Below, in pieces: positions 36,724 to 45,280 of a DNA stretch of 64,000 bases. The first letter of the stretch is position 1. Every line of letters begins with the position of its first letter. Made by a program: the position numbers and the translations under genes. The notes beneath the pieces are model-generated. The model saw nothing but the letters and a program-made list of their open reading frames with translations. It searched no databases and was not told the origin of the DNA. The stretch comes from Streptomyces sp. NBC_00554 (lineage in GTDB: Bacteria > Actinomycetota > Actinomycetes > Streptomycetales > Streptomycetaceae). Location: NCBI RefSeq assembly GCF_041431135.1, contig NZ_CP107799.1:4092001-4156000 (forward strand), written 5' to 3'.

Positions 36724-36970
36724 TTGATTTCCCCCAACGTACCGCATCCGCCCGAGTGCACGGTGTGCACCGGGTGAGTGCGGCCGGTGAAGGCCAACGA
36801 GGGATGAGTGTACGTGCTCCGGGGCCGGTCGTCGAACAGAAAGTGTCCGTACGGGCTTTGATCCCGGAAGATCGTCCAGCCCACCGCCTCGATCCGGACG
36901 GTTGTTCAGTCGCTGTTCAGTCTGTGAAACCCGCGTGCCGGGGAGGTTTCCGGTCTGAAACGATGGGGCC

Positions 36971-38197
36971 ATGAGCCCTGCAACCCCTCCCACCGAGCGC
37001 CGCGTCTCCGCCCGAGTCGGCGCGATCTCCGAGTCCGCCACCCTCGCCGTGGACGCCAAGGCCAAGGCCCTCAAGGCCGCGGGGCGTCCGGTGATCGGCT
37101 TCGGCGCCGGTGAACCGGACTTCCCGACCCCGGACTACATCGTCCAGGCCGCCATCGAGGCCTGCTCGAACCCGAAGTACCACCGCTACACCCCGGCCGG
37201 CGGACTGCCCGAGCTGAAGGCCGCGATCGCCGCGAAGACGCTGCGCGACTCCGGCTACGAGGTGGATGCCACCCAGGTCCTGGTCACCAACGGCGGCAAG
37301 CAGGCCATCTACGAGGCCTTCGCCGCGATCCTCGACCCGGGCGACGAGGTCATCGTCCCGGCGCCGTACTGGACGACCTACCCGGAGTCGATCCGCCTCG
37401 CCGGCGGTGTCCCCGTCGACGTCGTCGCCGACGAGACCACCGGCTACCGCGTCTCGGTCGAGCAGCTGGAAGCCGCCCGCACCGAGAACACCAAGGTGCT
37501 GCTCTTCGTCTCCCCGTCCAACCCGACGGGCGCGGTCTACACCCGCGAGCAGATCGAGGAGATCGGCCGCTGGGCCGCCGAGAAGGGCCTGTGGGTCCTG
37601 ACCGACGAGATCTACGAGCACCTGGTCTACGGGGACGCCGAGTTCCACTCCCTGCCCGTCGTGGTGCCCGAGCTGCGCGACAAGTGCATCGTCGTGAACG
37701 GCGTCGCCAAGACGTACGCCATGACCGGCTGGCGGGTGGGCTGGGTCATCGGCCCCAAGGACGTCGTCAAGGCCGCGACCAACCTCCAGTCGCACGCCAC
37801 CTCGAACGTCTCGAACGTGGCCCAGGTCGCCGCGCTCGCCGCCGTCTCCGGCGACCTGACGGCCGTCGCGAAGATGCGCGAGGCCTTCGACCGCCGCCGC
37901 AAGACCATCGTGCGCATGCTCAACGAGATCGACGGCGTGCTCTGCCCCGAGCCGGAGGGCGCCTTCTACGCGTACCCCTCGGTGAAGGCCCTGATCGGCA
38001 AGGAGATCCGCGGCAAGCGCCCCCAGGACACGGTCGAGCTGGCCGCGCTCATCCTGGAAGAGGCCGAGGTCGCGGTGGTCCCGGGTGAGGCCTTCGGCAC
38101 ACCGGGGTACCTGCGTCTGTCGTACGCGCTGGGTGACGAGGACCTCGTCGAGGGCGTCTCGCGCATCCAGAAGCTGCTGGCCGAGGCCACGGACTGA
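36971..38197 (+). CDS. aspC: aspartate aminotransferase (class I/II PLP enzyme)
   Basis: Cytosolic PLP-dependent aminotransferase interconverting aspartate/2-oxoglutarate and oxaloacetate/glutamate. The 408 residues include GFGAGEPDFPTPDYI, YTPAGGLPELKAAIA, the SPSNPTGAVY motif, and Schiff-base Lys247 in NGVAKTYAMTGWRVGW. This is the Ib subgroup usual for actinobacteria. A long terminator-like hairpin follows. Strict substrate preference cannot be read from sequence. Confidence 0.92.
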   Translation: MSPATPPTERRVSARVGAISESATLAVDAKAKALKAAGRPVIGFGAGEPDFPTPDYIVQAAIEACSNPKYHRYTPAGGLPELKAAIAAKTLRDSGYEVDATQVLVTNGGKQAIYEAFAAILDPGDEVIVPAPYWTTYPESIRLAGGVPVDVVADETTGYRVSVEQLEAARTENTKVLLFVSPSNPTGAVYTREQIEEIGRWAAEKGLWVLTDEIYEHLVYGDAEFHSLPVVVPELRDKCIVVNGVAKTYAMTGWRVGWVIGPKDVVKAATNLQSHATSNVSNVAQVAALAAVSGDLTAVAKMREAFDRRRKTIVRMLNEIDGVLCPEPEGAFYAYPSVKALIGKEIRGKRPQDTVELAALILEEAEVAVVPGEAFGTPGYLRLSYALGDEDLVEGVSRIQKLLAEATD

Positions 38198-38207
38198 CGT
38201 GTACGAC

Positions 38208-38248
38208 GCACAAGCGGGCCTCCGGTCGGACCGGGGGCCCGCTTGTGC
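38208..38248 (+). terminator. terminator of aspC
   Basis: A 13-bp stem (38208-38220 with 38236-38248) plus an inner CCGGT/ACCGG stem and three-base loop starts 11 bases after the aspC stop. Confidence 0.8.
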
Positions 38249-38428
38249 GTTCAGGCACGCGCTCGTTCGGTGAACTCGGCTGCCTGGTCCAGGATTTCTA
38301 CGGCAAGATCCTGGGGTGACTCCTCCCCCGAGGGGGCTTCTCACTCGGCCGTGTGACGGCCTCATGACGGACAAGCCCTGCCCGGCACCTTCCGGTACGG
38401 AGCAGAGCCTAGCGATTACGGAGCGTTG

Positions 38429-39457
38429 ATGGGTGTGGTTCGTGATATCGGACAGTTGCCGAAGGCCCATCTGCACCTGCACTTCACCGGGTCGATGCGG
38501 TCCACGACCCTGCTGGAGCTGGCCGACAAGTACGGCGTACGGCTGCCCGACGCACTGACCAGCGGGGAGCCGCCGAAGCTGCGGGCGACCGACGAGCGGG
38601 GTTGGTTCCGGTTCCAGCGGTTGTACGACGCGGCGCGGTCGTGCCTCAGAGAGCCCGAGGACATCCGGCGGCTGGTGCGCGAGGCCGCCGAGGAGGACGT
38701 GAAGGACGGCTCCGGGTGGCTGGAGATCCAGGTCGACCCGACGTCGTACGCACCTCGGCTCGGCGGTCTGATCCCGGCCCTCGAAGTCATCCTGGACGCG
38801 GTGGACTCGGCCTCGCGGGAGACAGGGCTCGGGATGCGCGTCCTGGTGGCGGCGAACCGTATGAAGCACCCGCTGGACGCCCGTACGCTGGCCCGCCTGG
38901 CCGTGCGGTACGCGGACCGGGGCATCGTCGGTTTCGGGCTCTCGAACGACGAACGGCGGGGCATGGCGCGGGACTTCGACCGGGCCTTCGAGATCGCGCG
39001 TGAGGGCGGTCTGCTGGCCGCGCCGCACGGCGGCGAGCTGACCGGGCCGGCCTCGGTCCGCGACTGCCTGGACGACCTGCACGCGTCGCGGATCGGCCAC
39101 GGGGTGCGCGCTGCGGAGGACCCCCGGCTGATGAAACGCCTCGCGGACCGCGGGGTGACCTGCGAGGTCTGCCCGGCCTCGAACGTCGCCCTGGGCGTCT
39201 ACGAGAAGCCGGAGGACGTCCCCCTGCGCACACTCTTCGAAGCCGGGGTCCCCATGGCCCTCGGCGCCGACGACCCACTGCTCTTCGGGTCCCGGCTGGC
39301 AGCCCAGTACGAGATCGCCCGCCGATACCACGACTTCACCGACCCCGAACTGGCCGAACTGGCACGCCAGTCCATCCGCGCCTCGGCCGCCCCTGAGGAC
39401 GTACGGGAAAAGCTCCTGTCCGGAGTCGACGAATGGCTCAGCGGCCCGGTCGCCTGA
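38429..39457 (+). CDS. add: adenosine deaminase-family enzyme
   Basis: Zinc hydrolase deaminating adenosine (or a related purine nucleoside) to inosine. The ATG at 38429 with GGAG upstream gives 342 residues. Metal and catalytic residues appear intact: HLHLHFTGS, HGGE, RIGHG and GADDPLLFG. It shares the ADA architecture, although KAHLHLHFTGS and GLSNDE vary from the classical KAELHVHLDGA and AGDE. A futalosine-pathway or modified-purine deaminase is the alternative. Confidence 0.85.
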   Translation: MGVVRDIGQLPKAHLHLHFTGSMRSTTLLELADKYGVRLPDALTSGEPPKLRATDERGWFRFQRLYDAARSCLREPEDIRRLVREAAEEDVKDGSGWLEIQVDPTSYAPRLGGLIPALEVILDAVDSASRETGLGMRVLVAANRMKHPLDARTLARLAVRYADRGIVGFGLSNDERRGMARDFDRAFEIAREGGLLAAPHGGELTGPASVRDCLDDLHASRIGHGVRAAEDPRLMKRLADRGVTCEVCPASNVALGVYEKPEDVPLRTLFEAGVPMALGADDPLLFGSRLAAQYEIARRYHDFTDPELAELARQSIRASAAPEDVREKLLSGVDEWLSGPVA

Positions 39458-39728
39458 AGTGCGCGTACGGCGGATACGCCTTGAAGCAGATGAGAACCTC
39501 GGGCGCGCGCCAGCTGTCGCCACGGTCCGCTTTCAGGCCGCCGATCGCGGTGATCAGCGCTGAGCGCCACAGGCCTGCCAGCCGGTTCAGGCCGTCGTGG
39601 TCGCCCGTGAGCATGCCGTACGGGTCCGGGTCGCGGAGTGAGGTGTGGCGCAGGGGGGACCAGGGCTGGACGACCCGGTGTTCGTGCGGGCCGGTGCGCG
39701 GTCTGAACTGGCGGAGCTTCAGCCGCAT
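39438..39728 (-). CDS. hypothetical protein overlapping the add tail
   Basis: 96 residues from an ATG at 39728 (MRLKLRQFRPRTGPHEHR), basic and aromatic, with no membrane segment or known motif. Its last codons overlap the 3' end of the deaminase gene tail to tail. Composition (VVQPWSPLRHTSL, DPYGMLTGDHDGLNRL, SWRAPEVLICFKAYPPYAHF) looks protein-like rather than a shadow, but no function is recognised. Confidence 0.5.
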   Translation of the reverse strand: MRLKLRQFRPRTGPHEHRVVQPWSPLRHTSLRDPDPYGMLTGDHDGLNRLAGLWRSALITAIGGLKADRGDSWRAPEVLICFKAYPPYAHFRRPGR

Positions 39729-39758
39729 ATGGGGTGCCTCATGGGGCAAGCGTGCGGG

Positions 39759-40388
39759 TCAGTAAGGGCCTTGGGCAACGGAGATACCGCGCAGGAGCGT
39801 GCGGGCGAGTGCCGGGGCGAAGGTGTCCAGGGGCGGGGGCTTGCCGTCCTCCGTCATGTCGTAGGCGAAGGCGCGCTGGGCGCAGGCGCCGAGGAGCAGG
39901 GACGCGGCCGCGAAGGTGTCGGCGCAGAGGTGGATGCGACCCGCCTTCTGTTCCGCGCGCAGGTACTCGGCGACCCCTCGGATGGGCATGTGCGGGCCCG
40001 CTCCCATCGCCCGCATGGCCTCCTCGTGGCGCCGCTTGAGCTGCTTCTCCGCGTACAAGGAGGCGGCTATCGGGAAACTCTGCTCATAGAAGAGGGCGGC
40101 CTGGCGGGCGATCTCCGTGAGGTTCTCCTCGACGGTGTGCTCCCCCGGCTCGGCCGTGAGTCTGCCCAGGAGGGGGCCCAGCGTGGGGAGGCGCTCCTCC
40201 AGGACGCGGATGAAGAGCTCTTCCTTGCTCGCGAAGTACTTGTAGAGCGCCGCTTCGGAGCAGCCCGCCGCCTTGGCGATCTCCTTGGTGGTGGTGCGGG
40301 CGAGGCCGACGGTGAGCATGAGCTCGTGCGCCGCGTCGAGGAGACGGATCCGAGCCGGTTTCTGCTGCATGGGGCCCAAGGATTCCAT
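39759..40388 (-). CDS. TetR-family transcriptional regulator
   Basis: 209 residues. N-terminal TetR helix-turn-helix (LLDAAHELMLTVGLARTTTK, then AAGCSEAALYKYFASKEELF) and a ligand-binding C-terminal domain of about 140 residues. It is divergent from an NAD(P)-binding oxidoreductase gene, and the 108-base gap has two near-identical palindromes spaced 33 bp apart. It most likely represses both genes and responds to a small molecule handled by the oxidoreductase. Confidence 0.9.
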   Translation of the reverse strand: MESLGPMQQKPARIRLLDAAHELMLTVGLARTTTKEIAKAAGCSEAALYKYFASKEELFIRVLEERLPTLGPLLGRLTAEPGEHTVEENLTEIARQAALFYEQSFPIAASLYAEKQLKRRHEEAMRAMGAGPHMPIRGVAEYLRAEQKAGRIHLCADTFAAASLLLGACAQRAFAYDMTEDGKPPPLDTFAPALARTLLRGISVAQGPY

Positions 40389-40416
40389 GGAGGAGCCAAT
40401 CAGACTTGACGGGTGG

Positions 40417-40432
40417 GTGAGTGCTTACTCAC
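40417..40432. promoter_or_regulatory. TetR operator copy 1
   Basis: GTGAGT-GCTT-ACTCAC inverted repeat between the tetR and oxidoreductase genes. It matches the second copy at 40450 in both arms. Confidence 0.65.
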
Positions 40433-40449
40433 TCTAGGGGTAAGCATCG

Positions 40450-40465
40450 GTGAGTGAATACTCAC
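40450..40465. promoter_or_regulatory. TetR operator copy 2
   Basis: GTGAGT-GAAT-ACTCAC, extended by one more G/C pair, centred 33 bp (about three helical turns) from copy 1 and 31 bases upstream of the oxidoreductase ATG. Confidence 0.65.
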
Positions 40466-40496
40466 CCACCGACGGACCAGCTGAGGAGAGCACGTC

Positions 40497-41129
40497 ATGA
40501 AGCTCACCGTTTTCGGTGCCACCGGGGGCATCGGGCAGGAGATCGTCCGGCAGGCCCTGGCATCGGGCCATCAGGTCACGGCCGTCGTGCGGGATCCCGC
40601 ACGGTTCACCGTCACCGGCGCGGATCTGGAGGTGTTCCGCGCCGACCTCACCGACCCGGAGGCGCTGCGCCCCGCGGTCGCGGGCCGGGACGCGGTCCTC
40701 TCCGGCCTCGGCGCCCGCAGCCGCAAGGACGCCGGGGTCACGGCGAAGCTGACCCGCAGGGTGCTGGCCGCCATGGAGGCGGAGGCGGTACGGAGGCTGC
40801 TCGTGGTGAGCGCGAGTCCGATCGGTCCCGATCCCGAGGGCGCCACGCTCGTCGACCGCGCCATGCGGAGTGTGATCTCGGGGATCCTGAAGGACGTCTA
40901 CGCCGACCTCAGGGAGATGGAGGACGAGCTGGCCAGCAGCGGGACGGACTGGACGGCCGTACGCCCGCCCCGCCTCCAGGACAAGCCGCTGACCGGTTCG
41001 TACCGGACGGTTGTCGGGGGCTTCCCACTCAAGGGCAGGTTCATCTCACGCGCCGATGTGGCTCACGCGATGCTGGCGATGACGGACGACCCGGGAACGG
41101 TGAAGCAGGGCGTCGGAGTCGCCTACTAG
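40497..41129 (+). CDS. NAD(P)-binding (NmrA/SDR-like) oxidoreductase
   Basis: 210-residue Rossmann-fold protein: MKLTVFGATGGIGQEIVRQA carries the GxxGxxG dinucleotide loop, followed by VRDP and DAVLSGLG. It is of the atypical SDR/NAD(P)H-binding (SDR_a5/NmrA) type, often related to flavin- or quinone-linked stress responses. Strong GAGGAG site at 40482-40487. Likely under control of the divergent TetR protein through the paired operators. Confidence 0.85.
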   Translation: MKLTVFGATGGIGQEIVRQALASGHQVTAVVRDPARFTVTGADLEVFRADLTDPEALRPAVAGRDAVLSGLGARSRKDAGVTAKLTRRVLAAMEAEAVRRLLVVSASPIGPDPEGATLVDRAMRSVISGILKDVYADLREMEDELASSGTDWTAVRPPRLQDKPLTGSYRTVVGGFPLKGRFISRADVAHAMLAMTDDPGTVKQGVGVAY

Positions 41130-41154
41130 GACCCGAACGAGGGTTCACACCAGG

Positions 41155-41207
41155 GCTCGTACTGGACGCACCGGAGCTCGTACTGGAGCGCCAGGGCTCG
41201 TACTAGA
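41155..41207. repeat. three short direct repeats at the murB stop
   Basis: GCTCGTACTGGA at 41155 and 41176, and GCTCGTACTAGA at 41196, spaced 20-21 bp. The last copy contains the murB stop codon (TAG on minus). The repeats fill the gap between the convergent oxidoreductase and murB genes. Confidence 0.6.
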
Positions 41208-42258
41208 GCTCCACGCCGACCGTCACTGGCTCGTTGACCAGCGTGATCCCGAACGCGTCACGTACTCCGGCGACGACCTCTCGGGCCAGCGCGAGGAGAT
41301 CCTCGGTGGTGGCCTCGCCCCGGTTGGTGAGGGCCAGTGTGTGCTTGGTGGAGATCCGGGCGGGCCCGCTGCCGTAGCCCTTGGTGAAGCCCGACTTGTC
41401 GATCAGCCAGGCCGCGGAGGTCTTGGTGTGGCCGTCGCCCGCCGGGTACGCGGGCGGTGCGGCAGCGGAGCCGAGCCGCTCCTCCACGCGCGCGTGGAAC
41501 GCGGCGAACTCCTTGTCCGTGAGGATCGGGTTGGTGAAGAACGACCCGGCCGACCAGGTGTCGTGGTCCTCGGGATCGAGCACCATGCCCTTGCCGGAGC
41601 GCAGCTTCAGCACGGTCTCCCGGGCCTTCTCGAGCGGCACACGGTCACCGGGCTCGACACCCAGCGCGCGAGCCGTCTCGGCGTACTTGATCGGCGCGCT
41701 CAGCCCCTCCGCGTCCTCCAGCGCGAAGCGGACCCGCAGCACGACATGGCGCTCGGGGTCGGCCTTGAAGCGGCTGTGGCGGTACGAGAAGGCGCAGTCG
41801 GCGTTCGTCAGCGTGACCGTCTCACGCGTCTTCCGGTCGTACGCGATCACTTCGGTGATCGTCGAGGACACTTCCTGTCCGTACGCGCCCACGTTCTGGA
41901 TCGGTGTCGCGCCCGCGGAGCCGGGGATCCCCGCGAGGCACTCGATGCCGGCGAGCCCCGCCTCGACGGTGCGGGCGACCGCGTCGGTCCACACCTCGCC
42001 CGCCGCCAGCTCCAGCTTCCCGCCGTCGAGTTCGAAGCCGTTCGTCGCGATGCGCAGGGCGGTCCCGGCGAAGCCCTTGTCACCGATGACCAGGTTGGAT
42101 CCGCCACCGATCACCAGCAGCGGCGTACCGGCGTCGTCGGCCTCGCGAACGGCGGCGATCACCTCGGCGTCGGTCGTGGCGGTGATCAGCCGGGTCGCCG
42201 GGCCCCCAAGCCTGAAGGTGGTCAGCGGGGCGAGCGGGGCGTCGTGGAGTACCTGCAC
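41203..42258 (-). CDS. murB: UDP-N-acetylmuramate dehydrogenase
   Basis: FAD enzyme reducing UDP-GlcNAc-enolpyruvate to UDP-MurNAc in peptidoglycan synthesis. 351 residues: FAD-binding GGGSNLVIGDKGFAG, VGAYGQEVSSTI, substrate loop SYRHSRFK, catalytic Ser in AGSFFTNPI and C-terminal Glu in LVNEPVTVG. It belongs to the extended type I form. Single-gene unit flanked by non-homologous neighbours. Confidence 0.96.
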   Translation of the reverse strand: MQVLHDAPLAPLTTFRLGGPATRLITATTDAEVIAAVREADDAGTPLLVIGGGSNLVIGDKGFAGTALRIATNGFELDGGKLELAAGEVWTDAVARTVEAGLAGIECLAGIPGSAGATPIQNVGAYGQEVSSTITEVIAYDRKTRETVTLTNADCAFSYRHSRFKADPERHVVLRVRFALEDAEGLSAPIKYAETARALGVEPGDRVPLEKARETVLKLRSGKGMVLDPEDHDTWSAGSFFTNPILTDKEFAAFHARVEERLGSAAAPPAYPAGDGHTKTSAAWLIDKSGFTKGYGSGPARISTKHTLALTNRGEATTEDLLALAREVVAGVRDAFGITLVNEPVTVGVEL

Positions 42259-42569
42259 GGGCCCAAGAGTACGAGAAGGAGCGGGGGCGCCCGGTCATCG
42301 GTGCACGCGGGCGGGAAAGGTGCACGCTCGGCGCCGGGGCGCGGGGTGCGCAGATCCAGTGCACAGCCGCAGAACGCGCTCTCCTGGTGCGCGGGCGCGA
42401 AAAGGGCCCCGCCACAAGCGCGCGGGGCCTTTCCGTGTCGTACATCAGGAGCGACTCAGTCGAAGCGCCGCAGCACCTGCACCCGGTCAAGAGACGGCTC
42501 GTCGACCATGGCCGTCCAGGAGAGGAACTTGGCGTCCCTCGCTCGGCGTCCGCGCGAAGAACCGCAGCT
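42259..42569 (-). other. MFS-murB intergenic region
   Basis: 311 bases. It contains a terminator-like hairpin (42401-42432) and, just after the MFS stop codon and in its frame, about 38 open codons without a start. I see no convincing gene. Confidence 0.5.
42401..42432. terminator. hairpin downstream of the MFS gene
   Basis: AAAGGGCCCCGC pairs with GCGGGGCCTTT with one bulged base. A-rich and T-rich flanks make it usable on either strand. It ends the exporter transcript before murB. Confidence 0.6.
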
Positions 42570-44009
42570 TCAGTAGGAGACGGTTTCCAGGGCGGGCGCC
42601 GGATCCGAGGCCGCCACCGGAGTCCCGGTCACCCGGTGCCGGCCGGGCAGCAGCGCCGCGGCCACCGCACCCGCGCCGACCACCACGGCGCCCACCCACA
42701 GTGCGGGCGAGAGGCCGTCGGCGAAGCGCTGCGCGGACTCGTAGCCGCCCTGGGCGGAGAAGACCGAGGCTAGGACCGCTATCCCGAGTGCGCCGCCGAC
42801 CTCGCGGAGGGCGTTGTTGGCGCCGGAGGCGATGCCCTGCTCGGACGGGAGGACGCTGGACATCACCAGGGCGGCGGACGGGGCGAAGTACAGGCCCATG
42901 CCGATGCCGCTGATGATCAGGGCGGGCAACTGGGCCGCGTACGACACCTCGGGCGAGACGACCAGGGCGAACCAGCCGAGCCCGACGGCCTGCAGTGCGA
43001 GGCCCACAGTGACCACCGGGCGTCCGCCGATCCGGTCCGACAGATACCCGGCGATGGGCGCGACGATCATCGGCATGCCCGTCCACGGGAGCATCCGCAG
43101 GCCCGCCTCGGTCGGCGAGTAACCGAGGACACCCTGCAGGAACTGGCTCAGCAGGAAGATCGAGCCGAACATCCCGACGAACATCAGCAGGCTGGCGGTG
43201 TTGATCGCGGAGAAGGCGCGGCTACGGAAGAGCCGCATCGGCAGCATCGGGTTCTTGGCACGGATCCCGTGCCATACGAAGCCGGCGAGGAGCAAGCCGC
43301 CCCCGATCAGGCCGGTGAGTACGGGGGCGCTGCTCCAGCCGTCGATGTTGCCGCGGATCAGGGCGTACACGACTCCGAAGAGACCACCGCTGGCGAGCAC
43401 GGTGCCGGTGATGTCGAGCGGGGCGCCGGTGCCGTACGACTCGGAGAGGCGCAGCCGGGCGAGCGGCAGCAGGGCGATGCCCAGCGGAACGTTCAGCCAG
43501 AAGATCCAGTGCCAGGACACGTGTTCGGTGAGGCTGCCGCCGATGAGGGGCCCGGAGGCGACCGCGAGTCCGTTGACGGCACCCCAGATCCCGAACGCCA
43601 TCCCGCGCTTGGCCGCCGGGACCGCGGCCGTCAGCAGGGTCAGTGTCAGCGGCATCATGATCGCCGCGCCGACGCCCTGGACCGCGCGGGCGGCGATCAG
43701 CGAGTCGATGCCGGGCGCCATGGCCGCGGCGGCGGACGCACCGGTGAAGACGGTGAGCCCGACGAGGAAGAGCCGTCGGCGGCCGAACCGGTCGCCCAGA
43801 GCCGCGCCGAACATCAGCAGCACGGCGAAGGTGAGCGTGTACGCGCTCACGGTCCATTCCAGGTCGTCCAGCCCTCCCCCGAGGTCCTCGCGGATGGAGG
43901 GCAGGGCAGTGGTGACGACGAGGTTGTCGAGGGCCGCCATGAATCCGGCGACGCTGGTGATGACGAGGGCCCAGACGGCTCCCCCGCGACGTGCTGTCTG
44001 CTGTGACAT
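42570..44009 (-). CDS. MFS drug exporter (DHA2, 14-TM, EmrB/QacA type)
   Basis: 479-residue major facilitator with about 14 hydrophobic segments. It has motif A (GALGDRFGRRRLFLVG), motif C-like GPLIGGSLTEHVSWHWIFWLNVPLGI, and the DHA2 N-terminus (SVAGFMAALDNLVVTTALPS). Likely proton-driven efflux of hydrophobic toxins. It lies downstream of a TetR gene; both are preceded by an identical-arm operator, so induction by the exported compound is expected. Confidence 0.93.
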   Translation of the reverse strand: MSQQTARRGGAVWALVITSVAGFMAALDNLVVTTALPSIREDLGGGLDDLEWTVSAYTLTFAVLLMFGAALGDRFGRRRLFLVGLTVFTGASAAAAMAPGIDSLIAARAVQGVGAAIMMPLTLTLLTAAVPAAKRGMAFGIWGAVNGLAVASGPLIGGSLTEHVSWHWIFWLNVPLGIALLPLARLRLSESYGTGAPLDITGTVLASGGLFGVVYALIRGNIDGWSSAPVLTGLIGGGLLLAGFVWHGIRAKNPMLPMRLFRSRAFSAINTASLLMFVGMFGSIFLLSQFLQGVLGYSPTEAGLRMLPWTGMPMIVAPIAGYLSDRIGGRPVVTVGLALQAVGLGWFALVVSPEVSYAAQLPALIISGIGMGLYFAPSAALVMSSVLPSEQGIASGANNALREVGGALGIAVLASVFSAQGGYESAQRFADGLSPALWVGAVVVGAGAVAAALLPGRHRVTGTPVAASDPAPALETVSY

Positions 44010-44060
44010 CGCTCCCCCAGAGGGTGATCACTGTGGACGGTTGGACGGTTACCAACGATG

Positions 44061-44080
44061 GTTAGTTATTGCTGACTAAC
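44061..44080. promoter_or_regulatory. TetR operator upstream of the MFS gene
   Basis: GTTAGT-N8-ACTAAC, with the same arms and spacer length as the element at 44743-44762. It lies 52 bases upstream of the exporter ATG, between it and the tetR gene. Confidence 0.7.
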
Positions 44081-44134
44081 TTTCACGGGCATGAAGAGGC
44101 ACTGATCTCCGCCCTCTTCATCCGGCTTACTTGT

Positions 44135-44734
44135 TCAGCCTTCGCCAGGAGCGGCTTCAGGGGGATCGGCTTCGAGCCGCCCCTTGGTCCGCGCCGACGG
44201 GTAGAGCCCTTCCCAGACCCGGTGCTCCGCCGGGAAACCCATGGCCACGAGGCAGTTGATAAGCATTCCGTACGCCATGAAGGTGGTGGTTTCGTTCGCG
44301 TCGGCCCCGAGCGGGATGTGGGCGGCGTCCCAGAGCCGCATCCAGCGGTCCCGTACCAACTCGCCGAGTTCGTGGTCGCCGGCCTCCTCGGCCGCCGCCA
44401 CCGCCACGTACGTCTGCATCTGCATGAGCAGCCGCTCGGGCTCCTCCGCGATGACCCGGGTGTAGGCGTTGGCCATGGAGTGCAGGGCCTCTTCGCCCTC
44501 CAGCCCCTTGGAGGCCTCCTCGAACGTCTGCCGGAAGAGCTCCATGCAGCGCTCGGCCGCCGCGAGGAAGATCGCCCTCTTGCCCGGGAAGAGCCGGAAG
44601 AGGTACGGCTGTGAGACACCCACACGCTTGGCGATCGCCTCGGTGGAGGTGCCGCTGTAGCCACCGCGGGCGAACTCGCTCATCGCCGCACGGATGACGC
44701 TCTCGCGCCTCTCTTCTGCGCTCATCCTGACCAT
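44135..44734 (-). CDS. TetR-family transcriptional regulator of the exporter
   Basis: 199 residues. The DNA-binding domain is VIRAAMSEFARGGYSGTSTE followed by RVGVSQPYLFRLFPGKRAIF, then a helical ligand-binding domain. Its own start codon lies only 8 bases from an operator palindrome, and the same palindrome precedes the MFS gene. This predicts autoregulation and joint repression. The very short leader suggests the transcript may start close to the ATG. Confidence 0.9.
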   Translation of the reverse strand: MVRMSAEERRESVIRAAMSEFARGGYSGTSTEAIAKRVGVSQPYLFRLFPGKRAIFLAAAERCMELFRQTFEEASKGLEGEEALHSMANAYTRVIAEEPERLLMQMQTYVAVAAAEEAGDHELGELVRDRWMRLWDAAHIPLGADANETTTFMAYGMLINCLVAMGFPAEHRVWEGLYPSARTKGRLEADPPEAAPGEG

Positions 44735-44742
44735 GTAAGTAA

Positions 44743-44762
44743 GTTAGTACTCAATCACTAAC
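44743..44762. promoter_or_regulatory. TetR operator upstream of tetR
   Basis: GTTAGT-N8-ACTAAC, 8 bases before the tetR ATG. Same arms as 44061-44080 with a different spacer sequence, so the conserved part is the dyad itself. Confidence 0.7.
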
Positions 44763-44786
44763 TACGTCAACAGGTAGGCGCAACGC

Positions 44787-44820
44787 GTAAGGGGCGTCCG
44801 CAATGGCGGACGCCCCTTAC
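44787..44820 (-). terminator. terminator of the rpmG-had operon
   Basis: A 15-bp perfect stem (44787-44801 with 44806-44820) and AATG loop, 30 bases after the hadB-like stop and just upstream of the tetR operator. Confidence 0.8.
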
Positions 44821-44849
44821 CTGAGTCACCTAGGTCACCCACGACACCT

Positions 44850-45278
44850 TCAGGCCAGTCGCACAACCGCTCGTGACATGCCCAGGACCTTCTGGCCCGC
44901 GCTGGTCGCGGTGAGATCGACGCGGACGGTGTTGTCGTCGAGCTTGGCGCCGATCTTGGCGCTGACCTCGACGGTCGCACCCTTGTCGTCGTTCGGGACA
45001 ACGACGGGCTTGGTGAAGCGGACGCCGTACTCGACGACCGCGCCCGGGTCGCCGGCCCAGTCCGTGACGACGCGGATCGCCTCGGCCATGGTGAACATGC
45101 CGTGGGCGATGACGTCGGGGAGGCCGACCTCGACCGCGAACTTCTCGTTCCAGTGGATCGGGTTGAAGTCCCCGGAAGCACCCGCGTACCGCACCACCGT
45201 GGCCCGGGTCACGGGGAAGGACTGGGCCGGCAGCTCGGTGCCGACCTCGACGTCGTCGTATGCGATCTTCGCCGTCAT
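44850..45278 (-). CDS. MaoC-like hydroxyacyl dehydratase, catalytic subunit (HadB-like)
   Basis: 142-residue hotdog-fold hydratase/dehydratase. The catalytic Asp and His are in GASGDFNPIHWNEKFA, and the GMFTMAEAIRVVTDW helix is typical. In actinobacteria the HadA/HadB pair dehydrates (3R)-hydroxyacyl thioesters; in mycobacteria it serves FAS-II. Here the physiological substrate is not evident. It follows the HadA-like gene by 2 bases. Confidence 0.88.
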   Translation of the reverse strand: MTAKIAYDDVEVGTELPAQSFPVTRATVVRYAGASGDFNPIHWNEKFAVEVGLPDVIAHGMFTMAEAIRVVTDWAGDPGAVVEYGVRFTKPVVVPNDDKGATVEVSAKIGAKLDDNTVRVDLTATSAGQKVLGMSRAVVRLA

Positions 45279-45280
45279 GG

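Noticed and set aside
36917..39523. 868-codon minus-strand open frame opposite aspC and the deaminase
   Set aside because: Both plus-strand genes have clear enzyme motifs; the opposite frame has none.
42455..42569. About 38 open codons directly after and in frame with the MFS stop, including KFLSWTAMVDEPSLDRVQVL
   Set aside because: Codon use is gene-like and it could be the relic of a C-terminus, but there is no start codon or ribosome site and no family match, so it is not listed as a gene.
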